This document shows positions 24,095 to 32,163 of a stretch of DNA of 45,174 nucleotides, piece by piece. The DNA comes from a virus, in IMG/VR virus record IMGVR_UViG_3300009636_000184, positions 1-45,174 of that record. One strand, 5' to 3'. Both the position numbers and the translations under genes were made by a program. The notes beneath the pieces were generated by a model. That model was not told the origin of the DNA, did not search any database, and was given only the letters and a program-made list of their open reading frames with translations. Numbering within the stretch: position 1 is the first letter of the stretch; every line of letters starts with the position of its first letter.

Positions 24095-24447
24095 CCGAGA
24101 AGAAATTGCTGCTGCCGACTGAAGCTGGTGAACGAAAGAAATATCCGATAGGAACGGGAGTGTTGGACTATTTTCCAGCCGCACTTGCGGAAGTCGCCCG
24201 GGTTTCCTACATCGGCAACCAGCAACACAACCCCGGTCAACCGCTGCATTGGTCTCGCGGCAAGTCCACGGACCAAGCGGACACAATCATTCGGCACTAC
24301 ATGGAGCGCGGCGGTATTGACGCCGATGGCGTGCGGCACTCCGCGAAGATGGTGTGGCGTGCTCTGGCGATTCTGCAACTCGAACTGGAAGCCGAGGGTG
24401 CTCCGATGGCCCGAGGTGCGAGAGTGGACAAGGAAGAAAGTAAGTAG
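24091..24447 (+). CDS. dATP/dGTP diphosphohydrolase-like protein (DUF5664/MazZ-type)
   Basis: 118 residues. The pattern [21 protein letters not shown], split here as GTGVLDYFP then [12 protein letters not shown] and [11 protein letters not shown], with later RHYMERG and [11 protein letters not shown], fits the all-alpha MazG-like group annotated as dATP/dGTP diphosphohydrolase N-terminal domain. Relatives in Z-genome phages (MazZ) clip dGTP to dGMP, but no PurZ or DatZ gene is seen here, so aminoadenine DNA should not be assumed. It overlaps RecA by 4 nt (ATGA) and is followed by a deoxyribosyltransferase-like gene, suggesting deoxynucleotide pool control. Family 0.7, reaction less sure. Confidence 0.7.
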   Translation: MTEKKLLLPTEAGERKKYPIGTGVLDYFPAALAEVARVSYIGNQQHNPGQPLHWSRGKSTDQADTIIRHYMERGGIDADGVRHSAKMVWRALAILQLELEAEGAPMARGARVDKEESK

Positions 24448-24457
24448 GAGACTAACA

Positions 24458-24925
24458 ATGAAGGTGTATCTTGCAGGGATGTTTTCTACAATTAAGACCC
24501 GGAAGGCGCAAGCAGCGGAGTTGCGGGCGCTTGGCATCGAGGTTACGTCTCGATGGATTGACGAAACGGTGCCGCACAACGTCGAGATGAAGGATATCTC
24601 GGACGCGTACCACGAAGAAACGGCGACTGCCGACATTGACGACATCGAAGCGTGCGACGTATTCGTGGAGTTTGTCCCGTCGGACGCGGAGTTGGTAGAT
24701 GCTACATTGCGGTCCAGCAGTCGAGGCGGACGCCACTTCGAGATGGGCTACGCATACAAGGCAGGAACGACTATCTTCGTAGTCGGGACCAAAGAGAATG
24801 TCTTTCATCACTTGCCTGCGGGATTTCGCAACAAGCCGGGTATCCGTCACTTCGCAACGTGGGAAGATGCGAAGTTCGCACTGATGGCAAGACGGTCGTA
24901 CGAAGAGAACGTCATCAACTTCTAA
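24458..24925 (+). CDS. Nucleoside 2-deoxyribosyltransferase-like protein
   Basis: 155 residues from ATG 24458 (TAGGAG upstream); the frame is open much further back over the previous gene but only this start fits the family. Typical features: MKVYLAGMFS opening, IDDIEACDVFVEF acidic strand, and RGGRHFEMGYAY with E95 as probable nucleophile. The family swaps bases on deoxyribose or hydrolyses deoxynucleoside monophosphates. In phages it may salvage or destroy particular nucleotides. Neighbours are the DUF5664 protein and a family-A polymerase, consistent with supplying or purging dNTPs at replication. Which base is used cannot be read from the sequence. Confidence 0.8.
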   Translation: MKVYLAGMFSTIKTRKAQAAELRALGIEVTSRWIDETVPHNVEMKDISDAYHEETATADIDDIEACDVFVEFVPSDAELVDATLRSSSRGGRHFEMGYAYKAGTTIFVVGTKENVFHHLPAGFRNKPGIRHFATWEDAKFALMARRSYEENVINF

Positions 24926-24934
24926 AGGCAAAGC

Positions 24935-27283
24935 GTGGATTTCCTCCATTTCGACTACGAAACATTCTCTCTTGCTGACCTGAAAGAAGTCGGCTTGGAC
25001 AACTACGCAAAGCACCCCTCGACTGGGATTTCGTGTATGGCGTGGGCACTGAACCACGAGGAACTAGAAGTGTGGCTTCCCCATCTCGGACCCCCGCCGA
25101 CAAAATTCATAGACGCTCTTCGCAATCCCGCCGTCATGAAGATTGCGTGGCACTCTGCGTTTGAATACAACATCACGCGTCGCGTACTTGTGCCAAAGTA
25201 TCTTCACGACGAGTGGTTTGTGCCGCTCGAACAATTCCGCGACCCGATAATTTTAGCGCACAACCTATCGCTGCCGGGGAAACTCGAAGACGTTGCAAAC
25301 ATCTTAAAGATGAAGGAACGAAAAGACCCCCGAGGCGCGGTTCTCATAAAAATGTTTTGTCATCCCGTGAACGAAAAACAACTTCTCAAGTTCAAAGAAA
25401 ACCCCGCAGTCCACATGGCGCTGTTCGGTCCTCCGCTGCCGTTGTTTCGAGACCACAACAGCCATCCTCGGGAATTTGCCGAGTATGTGGAATACTGTCG
25501 CCAAGATGTGCGAACTGAGCGCGACCTGTGGTATCGCATGGTGAAAGTGCCGTTCCCCGAGATTGAATGGCGCGGCTGGCTGCTCGACCAGAAAATCAAC
25601 GAGTTTGGCATGCCCGGGAATCGGCAGATGGCCGAGAAGATGTTGCGCATCGCCGAGCGGTTCATCGGGGAGCGGCAGGTTGAATTGAAGAAACTGACAG
25701 GGCTGGAGAATCCCAATTCCGATGACCAAGTGAAAGAGTGGTTGTCCACGCGAGGGTATGCGTGGGGTTCGCTAAATGCGAAGTACGTGACACTCGAATT
25801 GGACAACAAGGAGTCGAAGCTGACTCCCGAGGCTCGCACGGTTCTTACGCTCCGCAAAGCGGCTCGAAAATCATCGTACAAAAAACTAATTCGGTTCTTG
25901 TCGCAACTATCGGAAGACGACCGGCTGCGGTATCAGTTCAAATATATGGCTGCGCCGCGCACTGGTCGGTGGGCGGCAGGGAAGACGGACGACACGGACA
26001 GCGCGGTGCAAGTTCAGAACATGTCGAGGGGTGAGAAGGGCGTCAAGAAAAACCTGCAGCATGCTATCGACCTCGTGATGGCGGAAGACTACGATACGAT
26101 TTGTCGGGAGTTTATGGACATCCCCGACAAAAAGAAATCAGTCACGCCCGTCGAATTAGTCATCACCCTCATGCGTAGCTTGTTCCAAGCGAAGCCGGGA
26201 AAGAAACTCAATGTCGCCGACCTGAACGCCATCGAAAACCGTAAACTCGGATGGGCGGCAGGATGCAAAGCGATTCTCGATGTATTTCGTACCTGCAATA
26301 AGTGCGGGTACCTCGTAGAAGATTTGATTGGTCCGTTTCTCTGCCCGAAATGCGGCGGGCACAAGCACCGCTGCCCCTATCTTGCATTCGGCACGAACCT
26401 ATACAACAAAACGTATGCCGAGATGCTGGCGACCTTCGAGTCGGGCAACGAAGAGGAACGCCAGAACTCGAAGCCCGGGGTGCTTGGCGGCGGATATGGT
26501 CTCGGCGGCGGCGAACTGTACATCAACGAGAACAAGGATGAAGTTCGTGGCGGGTTGTGGGGATACGCCAAGAACGTCTGCGGCGTTGATATGCCACAGG
26601 AATTGGCGCACAAAGCCGTGAAGATTTTCCGAGCGACCTATACCGAAGTTGTTCGCCTCTGGGATGACCTAGAGGAAGCGTTCAAACAAGTCCTCAAGCG
26701 CGGCGGGCGCATTCGAGTCGGCGAAGTTACGTGGGACAAGAAGAACCACGAATGGATTGAGCACCCGACGAAGGGCAAGCAATGCGTCATTGAATTCCAG
26801 CGGCAAAAAATCGAAGGCGGTGGCTACATGATTCGGATGGTGCTCCCATCTGGGCGAGCACTGCACTATCTGAACGCTACCATCGAAGAGGAGAAACGCA
26901 CCAGCAAAAAAACTGGACTGCCGTACGCCGTGCAGACCATCTACTACGACGGCATCGAGCACAGTGCGTCCGAAGAAGCCGACGGCTCGCGGAAAAAGCA
27001 GAAGCACAAGTGGGGTCGGGTCAAGACGTACGGCGGCAAGATTTGCGAGAACGCAATTCAAGCGATGTCCCGCGATGATTTGCTCAATGGAATGTTCGAA
27101 GCCGACGCCATGGGGTTCCAGATTTTTGGAATGTTCCATGATGAATTGGCAACTGAAGACAATGACGATATGTTTGGACTTCGTCTTGAGGATTTGATAT
27201 ACTGTATGACGGTTGTACCAGATTGGGCACCCGGGATGCTTTTGGGTGCAGATGGGTATAGCGGACCTGTTTACCACAAGTGA
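24935..27283 (+). CDS. DNA polymerase I-like (family A) replicative polymerase with 3'-5' exonuclease
   Basis: 782 residues from GTG 24935 (AAAGG upstream). The exonuclease domain shows D7-Y-E9 (FDYETFS), AWHSAFEYN and YCRQDVRTE. The polymerase domain has motif A with D429 and DLNAIENR, motif B region KPGVLGGGYGLGGG, and motif C H-D736-E (MFHDELA). Between motifs A and B lies an extra zinc ribbon (CNKCGY from C454, CPKCGG, then HKHRC), which is not part of classical Pol I. No 5'-3' exonuclease domain is attached, as usual for phage versions. It ends 12 nt from the convergent leftward gene with no obvious terminator between. Assignment is certain. Confidence 0.95.
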   Translation: MDFLHFDYETFSLADLKEVGLDNYAKHPSTGISCMAWALNHEELEVWLPHLGPPPTKFIDALRNPAVMKIAWHSAFEYNITRRVLVPKYLHDEWFVPLEQFRDPIILAHNLSLPGKLEDVANILKMKERKDPRGAVLIKMFCHPVNEKQLLKFKENPAVHMALFGPPLPLFRDHNSHPREFAEYVEYCRQDVRTERDLWYRMVKVPFPEIEWRGWLLDQKINEFGMPGNRQMAEKMLRIAERFIGERQVELKKLTGLENPNSDDQVKEWLSTRGYAWGSLNAKYVTLELDNKESKLTPEARTVLTLRKAARKSSYKKLIRFLSQLSEDDRLRYQFKYMAAPRTGRWAAGKTDDTDSAVQVQNMSRGEKGVKKNLQHAIDLVMAEDYDTICREFMDIPDKKKSVTPVELVITLMRSLFQAKPGKKLNVADLNAIENRKLGWAAGCKAILDVFRTCNKCGYLVEDLIGPFLCPKCGGHKHRCPYLAFGTNLYNKTYAEMLATFESGNEEERQNSKPGVLGGGYGLGGGELYINENKDEVRGGLWGYAKNVCGVDMPQELAHKAVKIFRATYTEVVRLWDDLEEAFKQVLKRGGRIRVGEVTWDKKNHEWIEHPTKGKQCVIEFQRQKIEGGGYMIRMVLPSGRALHYLNATIEEEKRTSKKTGLPYAVQTIYYDGIEHSASEEADGSRKKQKHKWGRVKTYGGKICENAIQAMSRDDLLNGMFEADAMGFQIFGMFHDELATEDNDDMFGLRLEDLIYCMTVVPDWAPGMLLGADGYSGPVYHK

Positions 27284-27294
27284 AACCAGATGCC

Positions 27295-27519
27295 CTATCC
27301 CCCGAAGTCAGTCGGCACGGGGAACGTGTGAATGAGTTGGATAAGTAACTCGCGGGCTTCCCAATTGCCGTGTTCATCGGCGGTCAGTTGTCGCCAGCCG
27401 CCCTTGAAGTCATAGCGGCAGTCGGGGTCGGTGAGCAAAGCACCGAGAACCCGGAGAAGGATGGTTCTGCGGTCTTCGAGTTTGTATGTCGGGCATTCGA
27501 GGAGATTGGCGGTTCTCAC
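27295..27519 (-). CDS. Small leftward hypothetical protein
   Basis: 74 residues from GTG 27519, whose GTGA overlaps the stop of the upstream leftward gene. Sequence pattern: ECPTYKLEDRRTILLRVLGALL helix (in two parts), then CRYDFKGGWRQL and a helix ending HTFPVPTDFGG. The charge pattern and coupling argue it is real; I recognise no family. It is the second gene of a two-gene leftward operon facing the polymerase gene, probably early and controlled from 27950. No membrane segment or zinc site. Confidence 0.6.
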   Translation of the reverse strand: MRTANLLECPTYKLEDRRTILLRVLGALLTDPDCRYDFKGGWRQLTADEHGNWEARELLIQLIHTFPVPTDFGG

Positions 27520-27923
27520 ATGGCACCTACTTTCAGGGCGAACTCGATTTCGACCTCCCACGTATGGCGTTCTTCCGCTCCTCGGTTTCGACGAGCGACT
27601 TCGATGGCGTCTCGGTACCAGTCGTCAGAGCGACCCGTAAGCCTACGGATGAGGGTAACCTCGCGGCCATCGTCTGCGGGGTCCGCACAAATGTTCTCCG
27701 CGTACTCCCACAAGCCGCCTCGAACTTTAACCGAGTCGAGGTCGGGGTCGCCCCCGTATCCCATACCGAGGATGCGGTTCTTTGCAACAATTCTATCGTG
27801 CTCGGACTTGGGTCTTCCGCAAATCGTGCAGGCGGCGAACTCGGTTAGGGCACAGAACCCGTGTTTCAGTGGGTCCCCGGCGAACTCTTTTGTCGTAATC
27901 ACTGGTCTTGCCTCCAAACCCAT
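27516..27923 (-). CDS. Leftward hypothetical protein with zinc knuckle
   Basis: 135 residues from ATG 27923, which lies about 20 nt after the predicted transcript start; the longer frame would cross the promoter. The N-terminal part contains HGFC, CTICGRPKSEHD (a probable C-x2-C...H zinc site), then NRILGMGYGG, an acidic loop, a GGLWEYAENI segment and a charged helical end (DDWYRDAIEVARRNRGAEE). The small 'CTICGRPKSEH' form occurs in many phage accessory proteins but does not define function. First gene of the leftward operon, sharing a control region with the rightward gene at 28014. Confidence 0.65.
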   Translation of the reverse strand: MGLEARPVITTKEFAGDPLKHGFCALTEFAACTICGRPKSEHDRIVAKNRILGMGYGGDPDLDSVKVRGGLWEYAENICADPADDGREVTLIRRLTGRSDDWYRDAIEVARRNRGAEERHTWEVEIEFALKVGAM

Positions 27924-27949
27924 TGTCTCACATGCGAGATTGGAATGCA

Positions 27950-27963
27950 ATAGTACTAAAGTT
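27950..27963 (-). promoter_or_regulatory. Leftward -10/operator half-box
   Basis: Read leftward: ACTTTAGTACTAT with TACTAT at 27955-27950. The second GTACT half is degraded and no TTGACA-like -35 is present at 17 bases, so activity may need an activator. Predicted start near 27943. Confidence 0.45.
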
Positions 27964-27975
27964 TTGAAAAAGGGC

Positions 27976-28004
27976 TTGACTTTTGGGGAGTACTGAAGTA
28001 CTAT
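27976..28004 (+). promoter_or_regulatory. Promoter with GTACT operator box, near-leaderless
   Basis: TTGACT (27976-27981), 17 bases, TACTAT (27999-28004). The box AGTACT-GA-AGTACTAT occupies 27989-28004. The start codon at 28014 is only about three bases from the predicted transcript start. Confidence 0.75.
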
Positions 28005-28013
28005 GGAGAAACC

Positions 28014-28397
28014 ATGAGCAGCAGTGAGCAATCGAAGTCAAAATTCCATGTAGACCTACCGTCCGCCTGCGAGGTGGAATTCGTCAAACGACTCCGCGAG
28101 ATTGTGAAATTGGCAGGCGCAGAGTATTGTGGCATTCAGACCGCGATTATGGCAGGCGAAGACCTTTTGATGTTCACGAACCCGAATACCGATAGCACTC
28201 TTGCCGTGAAATTCAATCCCCTTCTTGAAACTGACACCAATGCCTTGACGGCGGCTATCCGCAAACGCCTTGCGGAGAACGACAGGGATTTTGCTGATCG
28301 GAAGATTACGGTCAAGGCGTCGGTGCTAGAAATGTGGCTCACGAACATGTACGTCCTATCTGGCGAATTAGAACGGATTCTAGGGAGAAAGAAATGA
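28014..28397 (+). CDS. Hypothetical early protein
   Basis: 127 residues, not recognised. An acidic/polar N-terminus is followed by alternating helix and strand (EVEFVKRLREIVKL, GEDLLMFTNPNTDSTLAVKF) and C-terminal charged helices. ATG 28014 is the first start codon of a transcript whose predicted 5' end is at about 28011, so GGAG at 28005-28008 would not be in the mRNA. Its stop overlaps the ERF gene start by 4 nt. Placement at the head of the annealing-protein transcript suggests an early replication/recombination role, nothing more. Confidence 0.65.
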   Translation: MSSSEQSKSKFHVDLPSACEVEFVKRLREIVKLAGAEYCGIQTAIMAGEDLLMFTNPNTDSTLAVKFNPLLETDTNALTAAIRKRLAENDRDFADRKITVKASVLEMWLTNMYVLSGELERILGRKK

Positions 28398-29383
28398 CAC
28401 TCAGAGAAAAACTTCACAAAGTCTATGAAGCCGTTGAATTTATTGACAAGGGCGGGCATAATAAATCGCAGGGGTACGACTTCGTAAAAGCGGTTGATGT
28501 GGTGCGTGCGGTTAGAAAACAACTCATTGATCAGCGAGTCTACGCCGAAATTAACTTCGATTTCGTCGGGGGACCGTATACCATCGCGCGGGAGAAAGCA
28601 CCGAACGCTCCGTTCTCGGCGGTGAACGTCAAGTGCTCTATCGTCTTCCACGATTTGGACTCCGCTGAGACCTTGACCGCCAGCGGTCTCGGCACTAGCG
28701 CCGATACGGGCGACAAGGCAGGCTACAAAGCCCAAACAGGTTCTATCAAGTACGCCCTGAAGAACGCCTTCCTCATTCCCGACGAGGCAGACCCCGAAGC
28801 CGACGAAACTGTGGACGAAGGGGCTAAGACCTCCCGTCCCACCTCTGTGGATGACATGCCTGATTACAGGGAGGCTCAGCACGCTGCGCCAGCCCCAAGG
28901 GTGGCACCGAAGCCCAAGGCGGCTGCTGAACGCCCTACGCAAGCCCCAGAGGCCAGCAAGCCCATAACTACGCAGCCTACGTCTACGACCTATGCGGCTT
29001 CTGCTCCCACTGCGGCGATGAATACCTCGGCGGCGGCTGTATCCGATGCCACACCGGCCCTTGGGCGTGAACCCGGGGATGATACGTCCACGGAATTGCC
29101 GACCGAGGCTGAGATGGAGATAATCCGCAAGAAGTGGAAGGCTCTTGGGGACGACTTAGCGGACCAGAACAAGGGCAACTTGAGAGCCAGCAACAAGTTA
29201 CCATCACATATCAAACTTCGCGTCTTCCTGCTCCACATTACGAAGGCGGCGGACCCCAGTCAAGTCACGAAGGCGGCGTGGGATGACTTCTTCGCCCGGG
29301 TTGACTCTGCGATTCAACTCGAAACCGGTTGGAAGGGTCTTGCGAAGCTCATCAACAAAGTGAACGGCATCGAAACGAAGTAA
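28394..29383 (+). CDS. erf: ERF-family single-strand annealing protein
   Basis: 329 residues from ATG 28394 (GGGAG upstream, ATGA overlap). The N-terminal 150 residues show the ERF pattern: LREKLHKVYEAVEFI, SQGYDFVKAVDVV, RAVRKQLIDQ, and GDKAGYKAQTGSIKYALKNAFLIP. ERF proteins anneal complementary single strands during phage recombination or circularisation. A long Pro/Ala/Thr-rich linker (about 160-245) leads to a C-terminal helical domain (EMEIIRKKWKALGDDLADQN) possibly contacting SSB or DNA. Followed by a strong terminator and then SSB, fitting a recombination module with RecA. Confidence 0.85.
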   Translation: MTLREKLHKVYEAVEFIDKGGHNKSQGYDFVKAVDVVRAVRKQLIDQRVYAEINFDFVGGPYTIAREKAPNAPFSAVNVKCSIVFHDLDSAETLTASGLGTSADTGDKAGYKAQTGSIKYALKNAFLIPDEADPEADETVDEGAKTSRPTSVDDMPDYREAQHAAPAPRVAPKPKAAAERPTQAPEASKPITTQPTSTTYAASAPTAAMNTSAAAVSDATPALGREPGDDTSTELPTEAEMEIIRKKWKALGDDLADQNKGNLRASNKLPSHIKLRVFLLHITKAADPSQVTKAAWDDFFARVDSAIQLETGWKGLAKLINKVNGIETK

Positions 29384-29385
29384 CG

Positions 29386-29409
29386 AACCCCCCGCTTTCG
29401 GGGGGTTTT
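29386..29409 (+). terminator. Rho-independent terminator after ERF gene
   Basis: CCCCCCG (29388-29394), CTTT loop, CGGGGGG (29399-29405), then TTTT. Perfect 7-bp GC stem. Confidence 0.9.
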
Positions 29410-29437
29410 GACGAACAAAATAACAGGAGGCACCACC

Positions 29438-29899
29438 ATGGGACAGTCAGTCAACAAAGCAATTCTTGTCGGTCGGCTTGGGCGTGATCCCGAAGTTCGA
29501 TACACGGGCGGCGGGCAGGCGGTCGCAAATTTCACGCTGGCGACCGACGAGTCGTTCAAGGACAAGAGCGGCGAGAAGCAGAAGAAAACGGAGTGGCATA
29601 ATCTCGTTGCTTGGGGCAAGACGGCGGAATTTATCGGGCAGTATATTCACAAGGGCGATCTGATCTACGCCGAGGGGCGATTGCAGACCCGCCAGTGGAC
29701 AGACAAGGAAGGCACCGTGAAGTATACGGTTGAAGTCGTCGTGAGCAACCTGCAGGGGCTGGTGTCCAACAGCAACGGGGATGCGAAGCCGACGGGGAAG
29801 CCTGCGGCGGCGAAGAACAAGGCGACAACCCGCACATCACAGCAAGCACCAGACGACGCGGGCGGCTTTGCACCGTCCGACGACGACATTGACTTTTAA
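29438..29899 (+). CDS. ssb: Single-stranded DNA-binding protein
   Basis: 153 residues from ATG 29438, preceded by AGGAGG; an upstream in-frame codon at 29408 lies in the terminator. The OB-fold hallmarks are clear: NKAILVGRLGRDPEVRY, VANFTLATDE, EWHNLVAWGKTAEFI, and GDLIYAEGRLQTRQW. A flexible Lys/Ala/Thr-rich linker leads to an acidic tip DDDIDF, close to the DDDIPF partner-binding tail of bacterial SSB but with Asp for Pro. It coats single strands and recruits partners. The next tiny gene starts within its stop (TAATG). Confidence 0.97.
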   Translation: MGQSVNKAILVGRLGRDPEVRYTGGGQAVANFTLATDESFKDKSGEKQKKTEWHNLVAWGKTAEFIGQYIHKGDLIYAEGRLQTRQWTDKEGTVKYTVEVVVSNLQGLVSNSNGDAKPTGKPAAAKNKATTRTSQQAPDDAGGFAPSDDDIDF

Positions 29900-30063
29900 T
29901 GGGCGTCCTTCGCTACATGTGGATAGGATTTTGTCAAGGCGTCGGCGTTGAGGTTTCATTTCTCGCGCTCTGGGTCGGTTGGCACTTCTTGCATCGGCGA
30001 ATGGCACCCAAGTTCGACCCGGAGCACTTTTTTCACACGATACATAGATACATCAATGACTAA
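29899..30063 (+). CDS. Small single-pass membrane protein
   Basis: 54 residues. ATG overlaps the SSB stop (TAATG at 29897-29901), and its own stop overlaps the next ATG (ATGACTAA), so both junctions support translation. A hydrophobic, aromatic helix (VGVEVSFLALWVGWHFL, about 15-31) is followed by a basic turn (HRRMAP) and an aromatic, His-rich tail. It would sit in the inner membrane. Not recognised; such mini-proteins next to replication genes may tether replication or modify the host membrane, but this is guesswork. Confidence 0.55.
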   Translation: MGVLRYMWIGFCQGVGVEVSFLALWVGWHFLHRRMAPKFDPEHFFHTIHRYIND

Positions 30064-30586
30064 AAGAATCAACTTAGCGGGTCGGCGTTTTGGTCTCTGG
30101 ACCGTCCTCGGATTTAGCGGGAAGGACCAACATGGAAATTTGTTATGGACATGCGTTTGTGATTGCGGCGCAAAGAAACCAGTAAGAGGGTCCGGGTCAA
30201 TTAAAAGTGCAGGTTGTTCTAGTTGCAGGTCTAAGAAAAAACGCGCGCCGTTCAAGGCGCTTTATACGTATTTCTTATCTGCCGCTCGTCGGTCAGACCG
30301 AGAAGTAAAACTAACGTTCGACGAGTTTCTTGCGTTTACTGCTATCATCGAATGCCACTATTGTGGCGGGGAGGTCGCTTGGACGAAGCATAACATATTC
30401 GCGGAGGGAAAATCGAATGCCTATAACCTTGATCGAAAAAACAACGCGATTGGGTACGTTCGAGACAATCTCGTTGTATGCTGCAAACGCTGCAATCGAG
30501 TTAAAGGGGCGTGTTTAACATACGACGAAATGATGCTAGTTGGCCGTCGCTTGAAACAAGAACGATTGACTGCGGAGGGCACATGA
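30056..30586 (+). CDS. HNH homing-type endonuclease with N-terminal zinc domain
   Basis: 176 residues from ATG 30056; a longer open frame from 29948 overlaps the previous gene and lacks signals. The N-terminal domain (FGLWTVLGFSG, WTCVCDCG, CSSC) is the Cys-rich DNA-recognition module common in phage homing HNH proteins. The HNH region has CHYCGG, YNLDRKNNAIGY and LVVCCKRCNRVKG. The expected catalytic His of the first strand is replaced by LDRK, as in this subgroup where D/N-rich motifs serve. It overlaps both the upstream membrane gene and the downstream helicase (ATGA), lying inside the replication operon. Confidence 0.8.
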   Translation: MTKRINLAGRRFGLWTVLGFSGKDQHGNLLWTCVCDCGAKKPVRGSGSIKSAGCSSCRSKKKRAPFKALYTYFLSAARRSDREVKLTFDEFLAFTAIIECHYCGGEVAWTKHNIFAEGKSNAYNLDRKNNAIGYVRDNLVVCCKRCNRVKGACLTYDEMMLVGRRLKQERLTAEGT

Positions 30587-32154
30587 GTGGTTTAGACCCC
30601 GATCAACAGGCGATTCTGAATGACCGTACGGGGGCGAGATGTGTAATAAGTGGTCCCGGTTCAGGAAAAACAACCACGATGACGGAGTTTATTCTTCAGT
30701 TGCTTCGGGGCGGCGTTTTACCTTCAGAAATTCGTGCGGTTACTTTCAGCAAGGAAATGGCAGAAACACTCTCGAAGCGTGTCGGTATTAGCGGCATCGT
30801 CTCGACCTTCCATAGCTTGGGGTATGCGATCTGCTCGGAAACCGAACGCAAGCCGGTCGAGCCAGAAAAGCGGCACCGTCTGATGTCGAAGCTGACTCGC
30901 AAGTGGAGACTCGATTATAAAGTGCTCGACATGTTCATTGCGAAGATGCGCCGGGAGAATACATCGAACCCCGGGGCAGGCGAGTATGATTACGGTCTCA
31001 CGAGTGCATATGCGGAATACGAGCGCGTGCGAGCCGAAGAAGGATGGATGGATTTCGACAGCATGCTCCGCGACGCGGTGGACTTGCTAGAGCAGAATCC
31101 CGACGCTCGTGCTCGCTGGCAGACTCGATATCTAATTGTGGACGAAGCACAAGACACGGATGACTTGCAGTGGCGTATGATGCAACTCATGTCGGAGAAA
31201 CACGGCAACATCACTGTCGTCGGCGACCCGAACCAAGCCATCTACGGTTTCCGTGGAGCGAAGCCGGATAACATCACGAACTTCAAGCAGTGGTTTCCCA
31301 GCGGCGAGTACTTCTACCTCGGGAAGAACTACCGTAGCACGCGAACTATCGTAAAGTTTGTTCGAGAAAACGCGCCTGATGACGCGCCAAAAGAACTGCT
31401 GAACAAGATGACGGCAGTTCGAGACGTAGAAGGTCAACCTATTGGTCTGAAGATGTATTGGAATGAGGATGACGAAGCGGAATCGGCGGTGAAGTTAGCG
31501 CAGGCGGACCCGTTGCAGAGTATTATCCTCGCTCGGACGAACCGCATGGTCGGTTTGCTGGAGCGCACATGCAACAAACATGGCATCAAGTATCACTTGC
31601 TCGGCAAATCCGGTTTCTGGAAACAGAACGAGATACGTAAGGCCATCGACGCTCTAAAATTTTTCCCGAATCTATCGGTCGAAGCCGCGTGCAATCTCAC
31701 GTTGCCGCACCTCGAAAGCAAATACGCTGTGGCCGACCGCACTGAGCGCGATAATGACGCGCTGGAGAATCTTCAGACGTTGCGAGTCATCGGAAAAGAC
31801 TTCAAGCGCACGAAGGATTTCACGGACTACGCCAACAAGATGATGCACCGGCGCAATGACCCGAAGGGCGTCACAATCTCGACTGTGCATCAGGCCAAAG
31901 GGTCGGAGTACAAGAACGTCTACGTTATAGGAGTGAAAGCGAACGGCATGCCGCACAAGAATGGGGACCCGAGAGAAGAGCAGCGTATCTACCTAGTCGC
32001 TATCAGCCGCCCAAAGGATTATCTGCGGGTGTCCTTCTCTGGCACGCCGTCGCCGTTCCTGCGGAAGTACATCTCGGAAGATATTCTCGACGCGCTGCGG
32101 GCGAAGGCGGAAGAGGTAGAACGGATTGAAGGGCAGCACAAACTTTTTGCGTAG
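30583..32154 (+). CDS. UvrD/Rep-type superfamily 1 DNA helicase
   Basis: 523 residues from ATG 30583 (4-nt overlap with HNH gene). Motifs in order: Walker A G24-PGSGKTT-31; Ia VTFSKEMAE; STFHSLG; II (Walker B) D187-EAQD; III GDPNQAIYGFRGA; IV FYLGKNYRST; V STVHQAKGSEYKNVYV; VI RIYLVAISRPKD. It unwinds DNA 3' to 5' by analogy with UvrD/Rep. It is shorter than UvrD (about 720), with reduced 1B/2B subdomains. Located among replication genes, a role in replication-fork restart or recombination is likely. An open frame upstream to 30511 is a by-product of overlap. Confidence 0.93.
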   Translation: MSGLDPDQQAILNDRTGARCVISGPGSGKTTTMTEFILQLLRGGVLPSEIRAVTFSKEMAETLSKRVGISGIVSTFHSLGYAICSETERKPVEPEKRHRLMSKLTRKWRLDYKVLDMFIAKMRRENTSNPGAGEYDYGLTSAYAEYERVRAEEGWMDFDSMLRDAVDLLEQNPDARARWQTRYLIVDEAQDTDDLQWRMMQLMSEKHGNITVVGDPNQAIYGFRGAKPDNITNFKQWFPSGEYFYLGKNYRSTRTIVKFVRENAPDDAPKELLNKMTAVRDVEGQPIGLKMYWNEDDEAESAVKLAQADPLQSIILARTNRMVGLLERTCNKHGIKYHLLGKSGFWKQNEIRKAIDALKFFPNLSVEAACNLTLPHLESKYAVADRTERDNDALENLQTLRVIGKDFKRTKDFTDYANKMMHRRNDPKGVTISTVHQAKGSEYKNVYVIGVKANGMPHKNGDPREEQRIYLVAISRPKDYLRVSFSGTPSPFLRKYISEDILDALRAKAEEVERIEGQHKLFA

Positions 32155-32163
32155 GAGAGAACA

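Noticed and set aside
24091-24447. Z-genome (diaminopurine) phage signature
   Set aside because: Only the MazZ-like gene is present; PurZ and DatZ are not in the window and the polymerase is not of the DpoZ context, so the claim is unsupported.
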